Of a DNA stretch of 64,000 bases, positions 24,212 to 32,133 are shown piece after piece. Under the pieces are notes generated by a model that saw nothing but the letters and a program-made list of their open reading frames with translations, was not told the origin of the DNA and made no database searches. The DNA comes from VAXT01 sp035318925. Lineage in GTDB: Bacteria > Actinomycetota > Thermoleophilia > Gaiellales > Gaiellaceae. Positions within the stretch are counted from its first letter, which is position 1. The number at the start of each line of letters is the position of its first letter. The stretch spans positions 1 to 64,000 of the forward strand of contig DATHDS010000008.1 of assembly GCA_035318925.1 (NCBI GenBank), read 5' to 3'. Both the position numbers and the translations under genes were made by a program.

Positions 24212-25042
24212 TTGACCGCCTCAGCCTACGAACAAGCCTCTGCCCGTGGAGGCCTCGCTCCGGCCTTCACTGCAGCGCGGACCCGGCTTGGGCTCGTCGC
24301 CTTGCTCTTCGTCGCCGCCGGCGTTAGCTGGTGGCGGACGCTCGACCAGATGCGAGGAATGGACGGCGGGCCGTGGACAGAGCTCGGGACGCTCGGGTGG
24401 TTCCTCGGCGTCTGGGTCGTGATGATGGCGGCGATGATGTTTCCGTCCGTGGCACCGACGGTCGCGCTCTACTCGCGCATGACCAGGAGTCGAAGCCCGG
24501 TCGCACCGCTCCTCTTCACTTCCGGCTATCTCCTCTCGTGGGCGGGCATCGGGCTGCTCGCCTTCATCGCCGCAGACGCCGGGGAACGCTTCTCGAGCGA
24601 CGCGCTCGCCTGGGACCGCGCGGGCCGCTGGGTCGCCGGAGCGACTCTCGTCGTTGCCGCCGCGTACGAGCTGACGCCGCTCAAGGACGTCTGCCTGGGG
24701 AAATGCCGGAGCCCGCTCGGCTTCTTGATCGGCTCCTGGCAGGACGGAGCGGGAGGCGGGCTGAAGATGGGCCTGAAGCACGGCGGCTGGTGCATCGGCT
24801 GCTGCTGGGCTCTGATGGCGTCCCTCTTCGCGCTCGGCGTGATGAGCCTCGTCTGGATGGCGTTCGTCGCCGGGGTGATCGCCTTCGAGAAGCTGATCCC
24901 GTGGCGTCGTGCTGCCACATACGGGACGGCCGGCGTTCTGCTCGTGCTCGGCGTGCTCCTGGTCGCAGCTCCCGACGTGATCCCCGCGCTCACCGTCCCC
25001 GGGAGCGGCACGGCGTCACAGATGAGCCAGATGAGCCCGTAG
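24212..25042 (+). CDS. DUF2182 metal-binding-like membrane protein
   Basis: 276 residues from TTG 24212. About seven hydrophobic segments include WFLGVWVVMMAAMMFPSVAP, the Met-rich signature of DUF2182, and later LKDVCLGKCRSPLGFLIGSW, KMGLKHGGWCIGCCWALMAS. The Cys/Met/His clusters within or beside membrane helices suggest binding of a soft metal such as copper. It follows the DUF1326 gene by 4 bp and is probably cotranslated. It ends MSQMSQMSP-like with more Met (SQMSQMSP). The function is not established; the metal link is inference. Confidence 0.85.
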   Translation: MTASAYEQASARGGLAPAFTAARTRLGLVALLFVAAGVSWWRTLDQMRGMDGGPWTELGTLGWFLGVWVVMMAAMMFPSVAPTVALYSRMTRSRSPVAPLLFTSGYLLSWAGIGLLAFIAADAGERFSSDALAWDRAGRWVAGATLVVAAAYELTPLKDVCLGKCRSPLGFLIGSWQDGAGGGLKMGLKHGGWCIGCCWALMASLFALGVMSLVWMAFVAGVIAFEKLIPWRRAATYGTAGVLLVLGVLLVAAPDVIPALTVPGSGTASQMSQMSP

Positions 25043-25047
25043 CGCCG

Positions 25048-26259
25048 TTACTTGACGAGCGTGAGCATCTTGAACATCGGCAGGTACATCGAGATGATGA
25101 TCACTCCGACCATCAGGCCCACGCCGATCATCATGATCGGCTCGATGATCGAGGTCAGCGTCTGGATCGACGAGTCGACCTCGTCCTCGTAGAAGTCGGC
25201 GATCTTCCCGAGCATCTTTTCGAGCTCTCCGGTCTCTTCGCCGATCTTGACCATCTGGCCGACCATCGGCGGGAAGATCGGGTTCTCGACGAGCGGCTGG
25301 GCGATCGGCATCCCCGCGTGCACCTGGGCGCGAACGTCCGCGAGCGCCGACTCGACGACCCAGTTGCCGGCCGTCTGCCCGGTGATCTCGAGCGCCTTGA
25401 TGATGTCCACGCCAGCAGCGACGAGCGTCGAGAGCGTGCGTGAGAAGCGGGCGATCGTCACCTTGAGCACGACAGGGCCGATCTTCATCGGTGCCCGGAG
25501 CTTGAAGCGGTCCCAGAGCTGACGGCCGAGCTCGGTCTTCTTCCCGCGGCGCAGGCCGAAGATGAGCAGCCCCATGCCCGGGAAGACGTACATCCAGTCC
25601 GCCTTCAAGAAGTTGGACATGTTCACGACGTACTGGGTGAGCGCCGGCAGGTCGCCGCCGAGCGTCTTGAAGATGTCGACGAAGATCGGGACGAGGAAGA
25701 GCAGCATTCCGATCAGGACGAGCGTCGCGAAGATGAGGACCATCGTCGGGTAGATCATCGCGCCCTTGACGCGGCGCTTGATCTGCGTCTCCTTCTCGAT
25801 CTGGAAGGCGACGCGGTCGAGCACCTGGTCGAGGATTCCGGCGGCCTCGCCGGCCTCGACCATCGCGACGTAGAGCCGGTTGAAGATCTTCGAGTGCCGA
25901 GCCATCGCCTGTGAGAGCAGGAGCCCGCCCTCGACGTCGGCGCGCAACTCCGTGATGACGGCGCTCAAGTACTTGTCGTCGGTCTGCTCCTCGAGGATGA
26001 CGAGAGCGCCGACGACCGAGAGCCCTGCGTCGATCATCGTCGCGAACTGGCGCGAGAAGATCTGGAGCGACTTGGGCTTGATCTTCTTGAAGACGGTGCG
26101 AACCCCGTCCTCGCCCTCCGCCGGCAGCTCGTTCAGCCATTGCGCGAGCATGCCGCGCATGCGCAGCTGTTCGCGCGCCGCGGTGGGATCCGGAGCATGG
26201 ATCTCTCCACGCAGCTCGAGGCCCTGCGCATCGATCGCGCTGTATCCGTAGGCCGCCAT
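25048..26259 (-). CDS. pilC: type IV pilus/type II secretion inner-membrane platform protein (PilC/GspF)
   Basis: 403 residues with the duplicated GspF domain. The first domain contains FSRQFATMIDAGLSVVGALV, LLLSQAMARHSKIFNRLYVA, MVEAGEAAGILDQVLDRVA and KGAMIYPTMVLIFATLVLIG. The second domain repeats ARFSRTLSTLVAAGVDIIKA, MVGQMVKIGEETGELEKML and EPIMMIGVGLMVGVIIISMY. It anchors the assembly ATPase to the pilus base. The N-terminal YGYSAIDAQGLELRGEI is typical. It is divergent from a prepilin gene 102 bp away; the other pilus genes are not in this window. Confidence 0.95.
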   Translation of the reverse strand: MAAYGYSAIDAQGLELRGEIHAPDPTAAREQLRMRGMLAQWLNELPAEGEDGVRTVFKKIKPKSLQIFSRQFATMIDAGLSVVGALVILEEQTDDKYLSAVITELRADVEGGLLLSQAMARHSKIFNRLYVAMVEAGEAAGILDQVLDRVAFQIEKETQIKRRVKGAMIYPTMVLIFATLVLIGMLLFLVPIFVDIFKTLGGDLPALTQYVVNMSNFLKADWMYVFPGMGLLIFGLRRGKKTELGRQLWDRFKLRAPMKIGPVVLKVTIARFSRTLSTLVAAGVDIIKALEITGQTAGNWVVESALADVRAQVHAGMPIAQPLVENPIFPPMVGQMVKIGEETGELEKMLGKIADFYEDEVDSSIQTLTSIIEPIMMIGVGLMVGVIIISMYLPMFKMLTLVK

Positions 26260-26361
26260 TCGCTCTACAGGGGGATAGTTGCCGCTAGAAGCACCGGATC
26301 CGTTATCGGCAGAGGGATCGAGGGGCTTGAGCGATAGCGGCGGGGTGCCGATAGCGTCAAC

Positions 26362-26856
26362 GTGCGTACACGCCTTCGCAAACAGGGCGGCTTCGGCTTG
26401 ATTGAGCTGTTGCTTGCGATGACGATGTTGAACATCGGCCTGCTGGCCGTGGTCGCAGCGTTCTCCTCGGGCATCGTGTCCCTCAATCGAGCTAGTCGGA
26501 TCACGACAGCCGCCGTGCTCGCAGACGGCCAGATGGAGCTCTACCGGGCGCTCACCTACACGTCGATCCGGCTCGAGCCCAGCTCGATCCCGGGCGTAGC
26601 TCCGTACACCACGGACACCGCGTACAGCGGCTCACAGGTGACCTCGGCGTGCCCCGGCACGCCGGACGAGTGCAACGCGAGCCGCTCGGCCACGGGTGCC
26701 GACGGCAAGACCTACCGGATCGACACGTACATCGTCTCGACGACGCCGGCCGGCGGCCGAGCGGTGAAGAGGGTGACGGTGGTCGTTCGCGACCCCAACA
26801 ACCTGTCGATCAGCTTCGCGCGCCAGGTCTCGACGTTCGACGCGAGCACCGGCTAG
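26362..26856 (+). CDS. type IV prepilin-like protein (PilV-type)
   Basis: 164 residues from GTG 26362. The class III signal is explicit: RLRKQGG, then the processed FGLIELLLAMTMLNIGLLAV helix with Glu at position +5. Cleavage by a prepilin peptidase is expected between Gly and Phe. The rest is a small pseudopilin-like domain with two Cys (SACPGTPDECN) that may form a disulfide. It is a minor pilin rather than the main subunit, judged by its length and PilV-like start. It pairs divergently with pilC. Confidence 0.88.
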   Translation: MRTRLRKQGGFGLIELLLAMTMLNIGLLAVVAAFSSGIVSLNRASRITTAAVLADGQMELYRALTYTSIRLEPSSIPGVAPYTTDTAYSGSQVTSACPGTPDECNASRSATGADGKTYRIDTYIVSTTPAGGRAVKRVTVVVRDPNNLSISFARQVSTFDASTG

Positions 26857-26916
26857 TTCGGCCTCGCCTCCTTCGGCCCACTATTTATTTCGCCGACCAC
26901 CCGTTAGCGTTTAGGA

Positions 26917-28831
26917 GTGGGATCGGTCGTCGAAACGACCCCGGCCGTCGGGGTTGGGCGCCGCCGCATCATCAAGCGGCCTCGACTGACGCGCATGCTC
27001 GACGAAGGCGGCGCCCGGATCATCCTGCTCGTAGCGCCGGCCGGCTATGGGAAAACCACCCTCGCGCGAGAGTGGCTGGACGAGCGCCGCGCGGCCTGGT
27101 ACCACGGTGGCCCCGCATCGGCCGACGTTGCCGCCCTGGCCGTCGGCCTTGCGACGGCGGCGGCCGAAATCGTCCCGGGAGCAGGCGACCGAATGCGTCA
27201 ACGACTGCGCGCTACGGATCGCCCGGAGGAAGACGCCCAGATCCTGGCCGAGATGCTCGCCGAGGATCTCGCGGACTGGCCGGAGGACGCGTGGCTCGCC
27301 ATCGACGACTACCACTTCGCTTCCAACGCACTTGCGCCCGAGGCGTTTGTGTGCGCATTGGCAGAACTCGCGCCGATACGCCTCCTCATCGCAACTAGGC
27401 GCCGGCCAAGCTGGGCAACAGCGCGTCTCCGTCTCTATGGAACCATTCTTGAAGTCGATCGGACGTTGCTCGCGATGAACGACCGCGAGGCACTCAGCGT
27501 GCTTTCTCAGCGCGGCGATGCTCCAAAGCTCGTTGACCAAGCATCCGGGTGGCCCGCAGTAATAGGCCTTGCCGCACTCACTGTGCAGTCCCGCATTCCT
27601 TTCGATGACGTGCCGTCGGCTCTCTACGACTACTTCGCCGAGGAGCTCTTGCAGGGTTCCGATCGCGACACTCAGCTAGCTCTTTGCCGTCTGGCTGTGG
27701 CTCCCTCGATAACCGCCGCCAGCGCCAGCCATCTTCTGGGACCGGCGGCAGCGCACAACGTCCTCGAGCAATCCGTTTCGGCCGGGATTCTTCTGCCGCA
27801 AAGAGGCGACGAGTTTGAGCTTCATCCTCTGCTTCGAGCGTTCCTACAGGAACGGCTCGAGAAGCTCGACGAGAACCTGATGGCGTCTACCGTCAAGCGC
27901 GTCGGCGAATTTCTTCTAGATCATCGGCGCTGGGACGATGCACTGTCTCTTGCTCAAAAGTCTCAAGACCCAACATTTCTTGGGGATCTGATCGCGTCGG
28001 CTTGGGAACCAATTCTTGACGAAGGCCGCCTGGCAACCCTTTCCCGGCTGGCGGAACTCGCACAGGAACTCAGGTTACGCTCGCCGTTACTCGACCTCGT
28101 TGAAGCAGAGATCGCGTTCCGCCAAGCCTCGTACAGAAAAGCCGAAACGCTTGCGAGTGAGGCTATTCGCGGTCTAGAAAGTCATCATCTCCTTGTTCGG
28201 GCACATACCCGCGCGGGACAAAGCGCGCACTTTGAGGGGCGAGAGGTAGACGCTCTCGAGCATCATCGCCGCGCCCAATCAATCGCCCGGTACGCGTCGG
28301 ACAAGCGGGAGGCGCTCTGGGGTGAGTTTGTCTGCGCAATCGAGCTTGAGCATGCTGAGTGCGCAGAAGTCTTGACGAAGCTCGAGGCGCTGGGTTCGGA
28401 TACTGCCGCTGACGCGATACGGATAGCCAACGGCCGCATGCTCTCGGCAATCCGAGACGGTTCGGGAATCGACCCTGAGCTCTTTTCTGCGGTTCACCGT
28501 TTGCCCCGAGTTGATGATCCTTTGGTTCGATCGTCGTTTCTGCAGATCTGGTCCTGTGTTCTGACCTGGACTGGACGCTATGCCGAGGCAGTCGACGCAA
28601 CCGATCAGCAACTGCGAGACGCAGAACAATATCGACTCGCGTTTGTCCTTCCTTACACCCACATACGCCGCGCGATTGCCTTTCGAGGATTGAGGAGGTT
28701 TCGCGATGCGCTCGACTCCCTGACAAAGGCTCGGCCGGAGCAGGTCGCCAAAGACGACTACGTGGGTCTTGCGGCCCGGTCGACTCGGATTGGCATTTAT
28801 CTGGCAAGAGGTGACGTCGGAGCTGCACTAG
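26917..28831 (+). pseudogene. MalT-like LuxR-family regulator, 5' part (interrupted by IS-like element)
   Basis: The N-terminal ~638 codons of a large STAND-type regulator. It has a P-loop LLVAPAGYGKTTLAREWLDE, a Walker-B-like WLAIDDYHFA, a sensor segment LLIATRRRPSW, and alpha-helical TPR-like repeats after residue ~330. At codon 638 an element is inserted; reading on gives a foreign tail and a stop at 28923 (668 codons). Joining this part to 31517-32133 across one CTAG restores an open frame of 843 residues ending in a LuxR helix-turn-helix, the usual length of MalT-like proteins. The truncated product lacks the DNA-binding domain. From about 27.4 kb the gene looks visibly more AT-rich than the flanking chromosome. 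Confidence 0.88.
28828..28831. repeat. target-site duplication CTAG, left copy
   Basis: CTAG directly before the left inverted repeat; the same four bases follow the right repeat at 31513-31516. A CTAG duplication is what IS5-group elements (YTAR targets) often make. Confidence 0.75.
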
Positions 28832-28848
28832 GAGGGGCTAGCGAAACG
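28832..28848 (+). repeat. left terminal inverted repeat
   Basis: GAGGGGCTAGCGAAACG, matching the right end inverted at 16 of 17 bases. Its inner 11 bp (CTAGCGAAACG) is repeated directly at 28850-28860, a likely second transposase contact. Confidence 0.85.
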
Positions 28849-28864
28849 ACTAGCGAAACGCATC

Positions 28865-29083
28865 CTAAATCCGCTCCGCGTCGTCTAAAAAACCCGGCGG
28901 GAGCGCGCTGGATGCGAACTTGACTTCGATTCCGAGCAGGCGACCCTTCTTGCCGAACTCGAACTTGAAGTCCCCTGCAACATCATGCTCAACGAGGATG
29001 TGGTGGCTGACCACATCCTCGTCCTCGAAGTCGGTGAGATAGATGTAGGCCGTGTCGTTGCGTCCGTCCAGCGTCACCCGCAC
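28865..29083 (-). CDS. DUF2283 family protein (element cargo)
   Basis: 72 residues from GTG 29083: VRVTLDGRNDTAYIYLTD, then a variable loop, VEHDVAGDFKFEFGKKGRLL, GIEVKFASSALPPGFL. DUF2283 proteins have a conserved pattern of a Tyr-Ile-Tyr-Leu strand and a Gly-rich turn followed by GIE(V/I). They often neighbour DUF4258-type proteins in putative toxin-antitoxin loci; no such partner is present. It starts 10 bp past the transposase stop in the same direction and probably shares its transcript. An upstream open extension is a shadow of the transposase. Confidence 0.8.
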   Translation of the reverse strand: MRVTLDGRNDTAYIYLTDFEDEDVVSHHILVEHDVAGDFKFEFGKKGRLLGIEVKFASSALPPGFLDDAERI

Positions 29084-29093
29084 GGAGCGGATG

Positions 29094-30221
29094 TTACGCA
29101 GCGAGCGGAACGGCCCGCGCTCGTGCAAGCGCAGAGGCAAGCGTGGCGAGGATGCAGAGGTCAGCATGGAGCGCGACGCGCTCAAGTCCTCGCACGCGGA
29201 GCGGGGCAAGGCCAGCTTCGTTCTTCAACCGTCCGAACGCGCGCTCGACCGAGCCGCGTCCCCGGTAGAGGTCGCCCCACCGCTTCGACTCGCGGGGGAC
29301 GAGAGGATGCAGGCGGGTCGCCTTGCGCCACACGCTCGCGGGCTGGCACTCGTGGGTCGGGCAGCGCCACTTGGCGAGCTTGCGCTTCGCGTCGGCTCCG
29401 GCGAACTTCCAGGTGCCGTGCTCGCACTCGGGCGCGTGATGGTCGCCACGCTTGACAGCCGGGGTCTTGCGGAGCGGGATGATCGGCAGAGCGCCTACGC
29501 GCTCGCAGGCGTCGTAGACGGGAGCCACGTCGTAGCCCTTGTCGAGCGTGGCCGTCTCGGGCTGGAACTTCAACTCGCGGACGCGCTGCAAGAGGTCGTC
29601 CGCGATGCTCGACTCGTGCGCTCGCGCCGTCTCGACTTGCACGGTGATCGGGAGGTCGGTTCGGGCGCAGACAGCGGCATGGAGCTTGTACCCGTAGAAG
29701 CCACCACCCTTGCGAGTCGAGATAGCAGAGCGGTGCCCCCAGGAGGCGTCGGGGTCGGAGTACGTCTCGCGCTCCGGGCCGTCTTTCGACAGGAACCGCT
29801 GTCCATTTCCATGGGCCGGGAGATCGCTCGCGTCGATGGCGATGTCCTGTCCGTACTCGGGAAGCTCGGCGCGAAGTGACTCCGTGACGCGGGCGAGGCA
29901 GGCGTCAAGCATCGGCTTGTGCTCGCGGAGCTTCGTCGTGAATCGGTAGAGCGCGTAGACGCTCGGCGCGTCTCCGAGTGCGTCCTGCAACGCGCGGTGC
30001 TCTGCGATCAATGCAGCGGTTCGGCTCCACGTCGGGATCGCGTAAAGGGACTTCACGAGACAAGCTCCGACGAGGCTGCGAATCGAGTAGCCCTTGCGAC
30101 CCGTCCAGCGAAGCGACTCAAGTTCGGAGATCAGACCTACGATCTCCTGCGAGTCGAGCAGCTTCGAGATAAGAGCGGCAGCGGAGCCGCGCGGTACAGT
30201 GGGGTCGATCAGGGAGGTCAC
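29094..30221 (-). CDS. DDE transposase (IS4/IS5-type fold)
   Basis: 375 residues. The DDE triad is visible as D130 (DIAIDASDLPAH), D227 (TATLDKGYD) and E326 (GRGSVERAFGRLK), with the signature GGGFYGYKLHAAV between the first two. The N-terminal ~110 residues are a helical DNA-binding region (RKGYSIRSLVGACLVKSLY, TTKLREHKPMLDACL). Cys/His pairs at about 266-292 may bind zinc. It appears intact, so the element may still be mobile. The GTG start has AAGGAG one base upstream, and a hairpin lies 14 bp before it, which may limit read-through translation. Confidence 0.93.
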   Translation of the reverse strand: MTSLIDPTVPRGSAAALISKLLDSQEIVGLISELESLRWTGRKGYSIRSLVGACLVKSLYAIPTWSRTAALIAEHRALQDALGDAPSVYALYRFTTKLREHKPMLDACLARVTESLRAELPEYGQDIAIDASDLPAHGNGQRFLSKDGPERETYSDPDASWGHRSAISTRKGGGFYGYKLHAAVCARTDLPITVQVETARAHESSIADDLLQRVRELKFQPETATLDKGYDVAPVYDACERVGALPIIPLRKTPAVKRGDHHAPECEHGTWKFAGADAKRKLAKWRCPTHECQPASVWRKATRLHPLVPRESKRWGDLYRGRGSVERAFGRLKNEAGLAPLRVRGLERVALHADLCILATLASALARARAVPLAA

Positions 30222-30234
30222 TCTCCTTGGTCCG

Positions 30235-30265
30235 GACCCCCGGAAGTTCGCGCTTCGCGGGGGTC
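30235..30265 (-). promoter_or_regulatory. hairpin in the transposase leader
   Basis: GACCCCCG (30235-30242) pairs with CGGGGGTC (30258-30265), with GAAG/CTTC continuing the stem inward. It ends 14 bp upstream of the transposase start. Such leader hairpins often reduce translation of transposase mRNA that reads in from outside; here that is inference. Confidence 0.5.
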
Positions 30266-30459
30266 ACTTTTCTTTCAACTTGCAGGGTAAATGCTACAAT
30301 CCGGGTCGGACGGACAGGGCCGTCCCGGACGATCCCCGCATGGGTGATCGACACCTCTTTGCACCGTGCCGACAGTCTTACCAGCTAACATCGATTAACT
30401 GAGTAAGGACTTGACAAAAATACGTAGGTGTGGTAGTTGCGGCACCGAAGAAGGGAAAC

Positions 30460-31008
30460 ATGAAAGGTCAGCCGACAATCGAGTTCAACGAGGAGAAGTT
30501 CAAGGAACTTGTCCTCTACCTCGCCGAAGAGTCGGAGGACGACCCCTGGTTTGGTGCAACCAAGCTCAACAAACTTCTCTTCTACGCGGACTTCTACGCT
30601 TACGGGCATTTCGGTAAGCCCATCACGGGTGCGGAATACCAGGTGTTGCAGCATGGACCTGCACCAAAGAAGCTCTTGCCGATTCGTCTACAGATGATTC
30701 GGGACAAGGACCTTCAAATTCGCCGCGAAAGGGTGTTGCGGTTTACTCAGCAGCGACCTATCGCTCTCCGAAAGGCCAACGTCAGCGTGTTTAGTGCTGA
30801 CGAGCTTTCCCTCGTGAATGATCTCTTGAGGTGGCTCGGGGACCGCACCGCAGGCGAGATCAGCGAGCTTTCTCACGCCGAAGTCTGCTGGCAACTCGCG
30901 GATTTGAATGAGGAGATCCCCTACACGGCGGTCTTCCTTTCAAGCCGCAAGCCGACCAAGTGGCACTTTGAGCGCGGCGAGCAGATCGCCGCGCAGATCG
31001 CTGCTTAG
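30460..31008 (+). CDS. DUF4065/Panacea-domain protein, putative antitoxin
   Basis: 182 residues from ATG 30460, which has AAGGG four bases upstream; an in-frame GTG at 30430 is less likely. The Panacea (SocA-like) domain is recognised by FKELVLYLAEESEDDPWFGA, TKLNKLLFYADFYAYGHFGK, PITGAEYQVLQHGPAPKKLL, a middle segment, then LSHAEVCWQLADLNEEIPYT. In known systems this domain acts as an antitoxin neutralising many unrelated toxins. The small gene 51 bp downstream is the candidate toxin. TTGACA at about 30412 may be the -35 element of its promoter. Confidence 0.88.
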   Translation: MKGQPTIEFNEEKFKELVLYLAEESEDDPWFGATKLNKLLFYADFYAYGHFGKPITGAEYQVLQHGPAPKKLLPIRLQMIRDKDLQIRRERVLRFTQQRPIALRKANVSVFSADELSLVNDLLRWLGDRTAGEISELSHAEVCWQLADLNEEIPYTAVFLSSRKPTKWHFERGEQIAAQIAA

Positions 31009-31029
31009 TTAACACTTTTGAATACCCAA

Positions 31030-31048
31030 GTAGGCATCTAATGCCTAC
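31030..31048. promoter_or_regulatory. inverted repeat between DUF4065 gene and the small downstream gene
   Basis: Perfect 8-bp arms GTAGGCAT / ATGCCTAC around CTA, with partial extension by CCAAG and CTTGG. It lies between the two cargo genes, close to the start of the second. It could be an autoregulatory operator or an intercistronic hairpin that sets the ratio of the two products. Confidence 0.5.
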
Positions 31049-31059
31049 ACTTGGCTGCT

Positions 31060-31365
31060 GTGCGGACCATCCGTTACAGCGAGCGTTGGGAGCAATGCCT
31101 CAAGGCTGTCGGCCCCCTTGCTGAGCGGCTGGAAGAGATCCTTATGGGCGTCGAATGGGCGGTCGCCGAGAACGCAGAGGACTACGGGGATGAGGTTCCC
31201 GGCACAAACCTGCTCATCGCGCTGACTGATCCGTTCCCCGGCGCACCGGCGCTTGTCGTCTTTTACTCAATCGAGGACGAGGACTACGCCGTCATGGAGT
31301 GGTTCGAGATCGACGAGACCTATCCCGACGAAGAGGCAGAGGCAGAGGACGAGGACGGCGACTGA
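31060..31365 (+). CDS. small RelE/ParE-fold-like protein, putative toxin
   Basis: 101 residues from GTG 31060 (a TTG at 31051 is also in frame but overlaps the inverted repeat). The order of predicted elements suits the RelE/ParE superfamily: a strand RTIRYSERWEQ, two helices (AVGPLAERLEEILMGVEWAV, AEDYGDEVPG), then strands NLLIALTD, ALVVFYSIEDEDYAVMEWFE. It ends in a strongly acidic tail, unusual for a ribosome-directed toxin. Support is fold-like pattern and position after a DUF4065 gene; there is no sure family match. It could instead be an unrelated small acidic protein. Confidence 0.55.
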   Translation: MRTIRYSERWEQCLKAVGPLAERLEEILMGVEWAVAENAEDYGDEVPGTNLLIALTDPFPGAPALVVFYSIEDEDYAVMEWFEIDETYPDEEAEAEDEDGD

Positions 31366-31495
31366 AGAACCGGGGAGCGGTCGCACTCCCGAATCAGATT
31401 TCTTCACTCCCGGCTCGATGGGTAAGACCGGCCAGATTCGTAGGTAAAGCCGCTCACCCCGCTACCGTGGGGGCCGCATGGACAGACGCCTACAG
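31366..31495. other. right-end non-coding part of the element
   Basis: About 130 bp between the small cargo gene and the right inverted repeat. No gene or clear signal is seen; it probably contributes to transposase binding. Confidence 0.5.
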
Positions 31496-31512
31496 CGTTT
31501 CGCTAGGCCCTC
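31496..31512 (-). repeat. right terminal inverted repeat
   Basis: On the opposite strand it reads GAGGGCCTAGCGAAACG, differing from the left repeat at one base. It is followed by CTAG and then the continuation of the MalT-like frame. Confidence 0.85.
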
Positions 31513-31516
31513 CTAG
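31513..31516. repeat. target-site duplication CTAG, right copy
   Basis: The second copy of the CTAG flanking the element. Joining at this point restores codon phase of the interrupted regulator. Confidence 0.75.
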
Positions 31517-32133
31517 ATGTCCCCGAGCCGAATCTCCCTACGTCGGCTCCGGCGAACGCGGTCGCTGAACTAATCGCAACTAGAGCGCTAGCTCTGGCCT
31601 GTGCTGGCGAGCGAGCTGAGGCAGAACGCGCCGTTGCTCGATCCCGGTCCCTAAGCTCGGCAGCCGAACCACGCCTCATTGCAAAGCTAGCCATGGCGGT
31701 GGCTGAGCTGTCCCAGCCAAAATCCAAGCCGTCTTCAGTGGTTGCCGACGTCTTTGCAGACGTGATCCGCTCGGGGAACATCGACGCGTTTGTTACCGCC
31801 TATCGTGGTTGTCAGACGCTCCTGACGGAGGTCGCACTCAATGGCGACCTCCATGGGCAATTGCGGGCCATCTTGTCCAATGCCAATGATCTCAAGCACG
31901 CGCTCCCAGCGTTGCCTGACCTTCGCCATTTCAGCGGTGCTGGCGACTCGCTACTTTCGCCTCGCGAAAGAGAGGTGCTCGGATTGGTGTCACACGGTCT
32001 CCGAAATCGAGAGATTGGTGAGCGGCTGTTCATCAGCGAAGTGACGGTTAAGGCACACGTCAGGAACATCATGAGGAAGTTGGGTGCGCGATCGCGAGGA
32101 CATGCTGTCTCTCTTGCGAATCGCCTCGACTAG
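31517..32133 (+). pseudogene. MalT-like LuxR-family regulator, 3' part with HTH domain
   Basis: The C-terminal ~205 codons of the regulator begun at 26917. Helical repeat remnants (VAELIATRALALACAGERAE, AERAVARSRSLSS) lead to a LuxR helix-turn-helix: LSPREREVLGLVSHGLRNRE, IGERLFISEVTVKAHVRNIM, RKLGARSRGHAV. An internal ATG at 31693 could start a 146-residue HTH-only protein, so the DNA-binding part may still be made, now free of its ATPase sensor. It overlaps the convergent HD-GYP gene by 4 bp. Confidence 0.88.

Larger units (their letters stand above)
28832..31512. mobile_element. 2,681-bp IS-like element with toxin-antitoxin-type cargo
   Basis: It is bounded by 17-bp terminal inverted repeats (28832-28848 and 31496-31512, 16 of 17 identical; GAGGGGCTAGCGAAACG on the left) and flanked by CTAG duplications. 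Deleting it with one CTAG exactly rejoins the MalT-like reading frame (codons GCA CTA GAT GTC), which is strong evidence for its ends. It carries leftward DUF2283 and DDE transposase genes and rightward DUF4065 and small RelE/ParE-like genes. No second inverted-repeat copy was seen inside, so the cargo lies within one transposable unit. The transposase type, inverted repeats and target suggest the IS5 superfamily; the cargo is unusual for so small an element. Confidence 0.9.

Noticed and set aside
31693..32133. Independent LuxR gene of 146 residues
   Set aside because: It is in frame with, and continuous with, the 3' half of the interrupted regulator. It was annotated as part of the pseudogene, while noting it might still be expressed.
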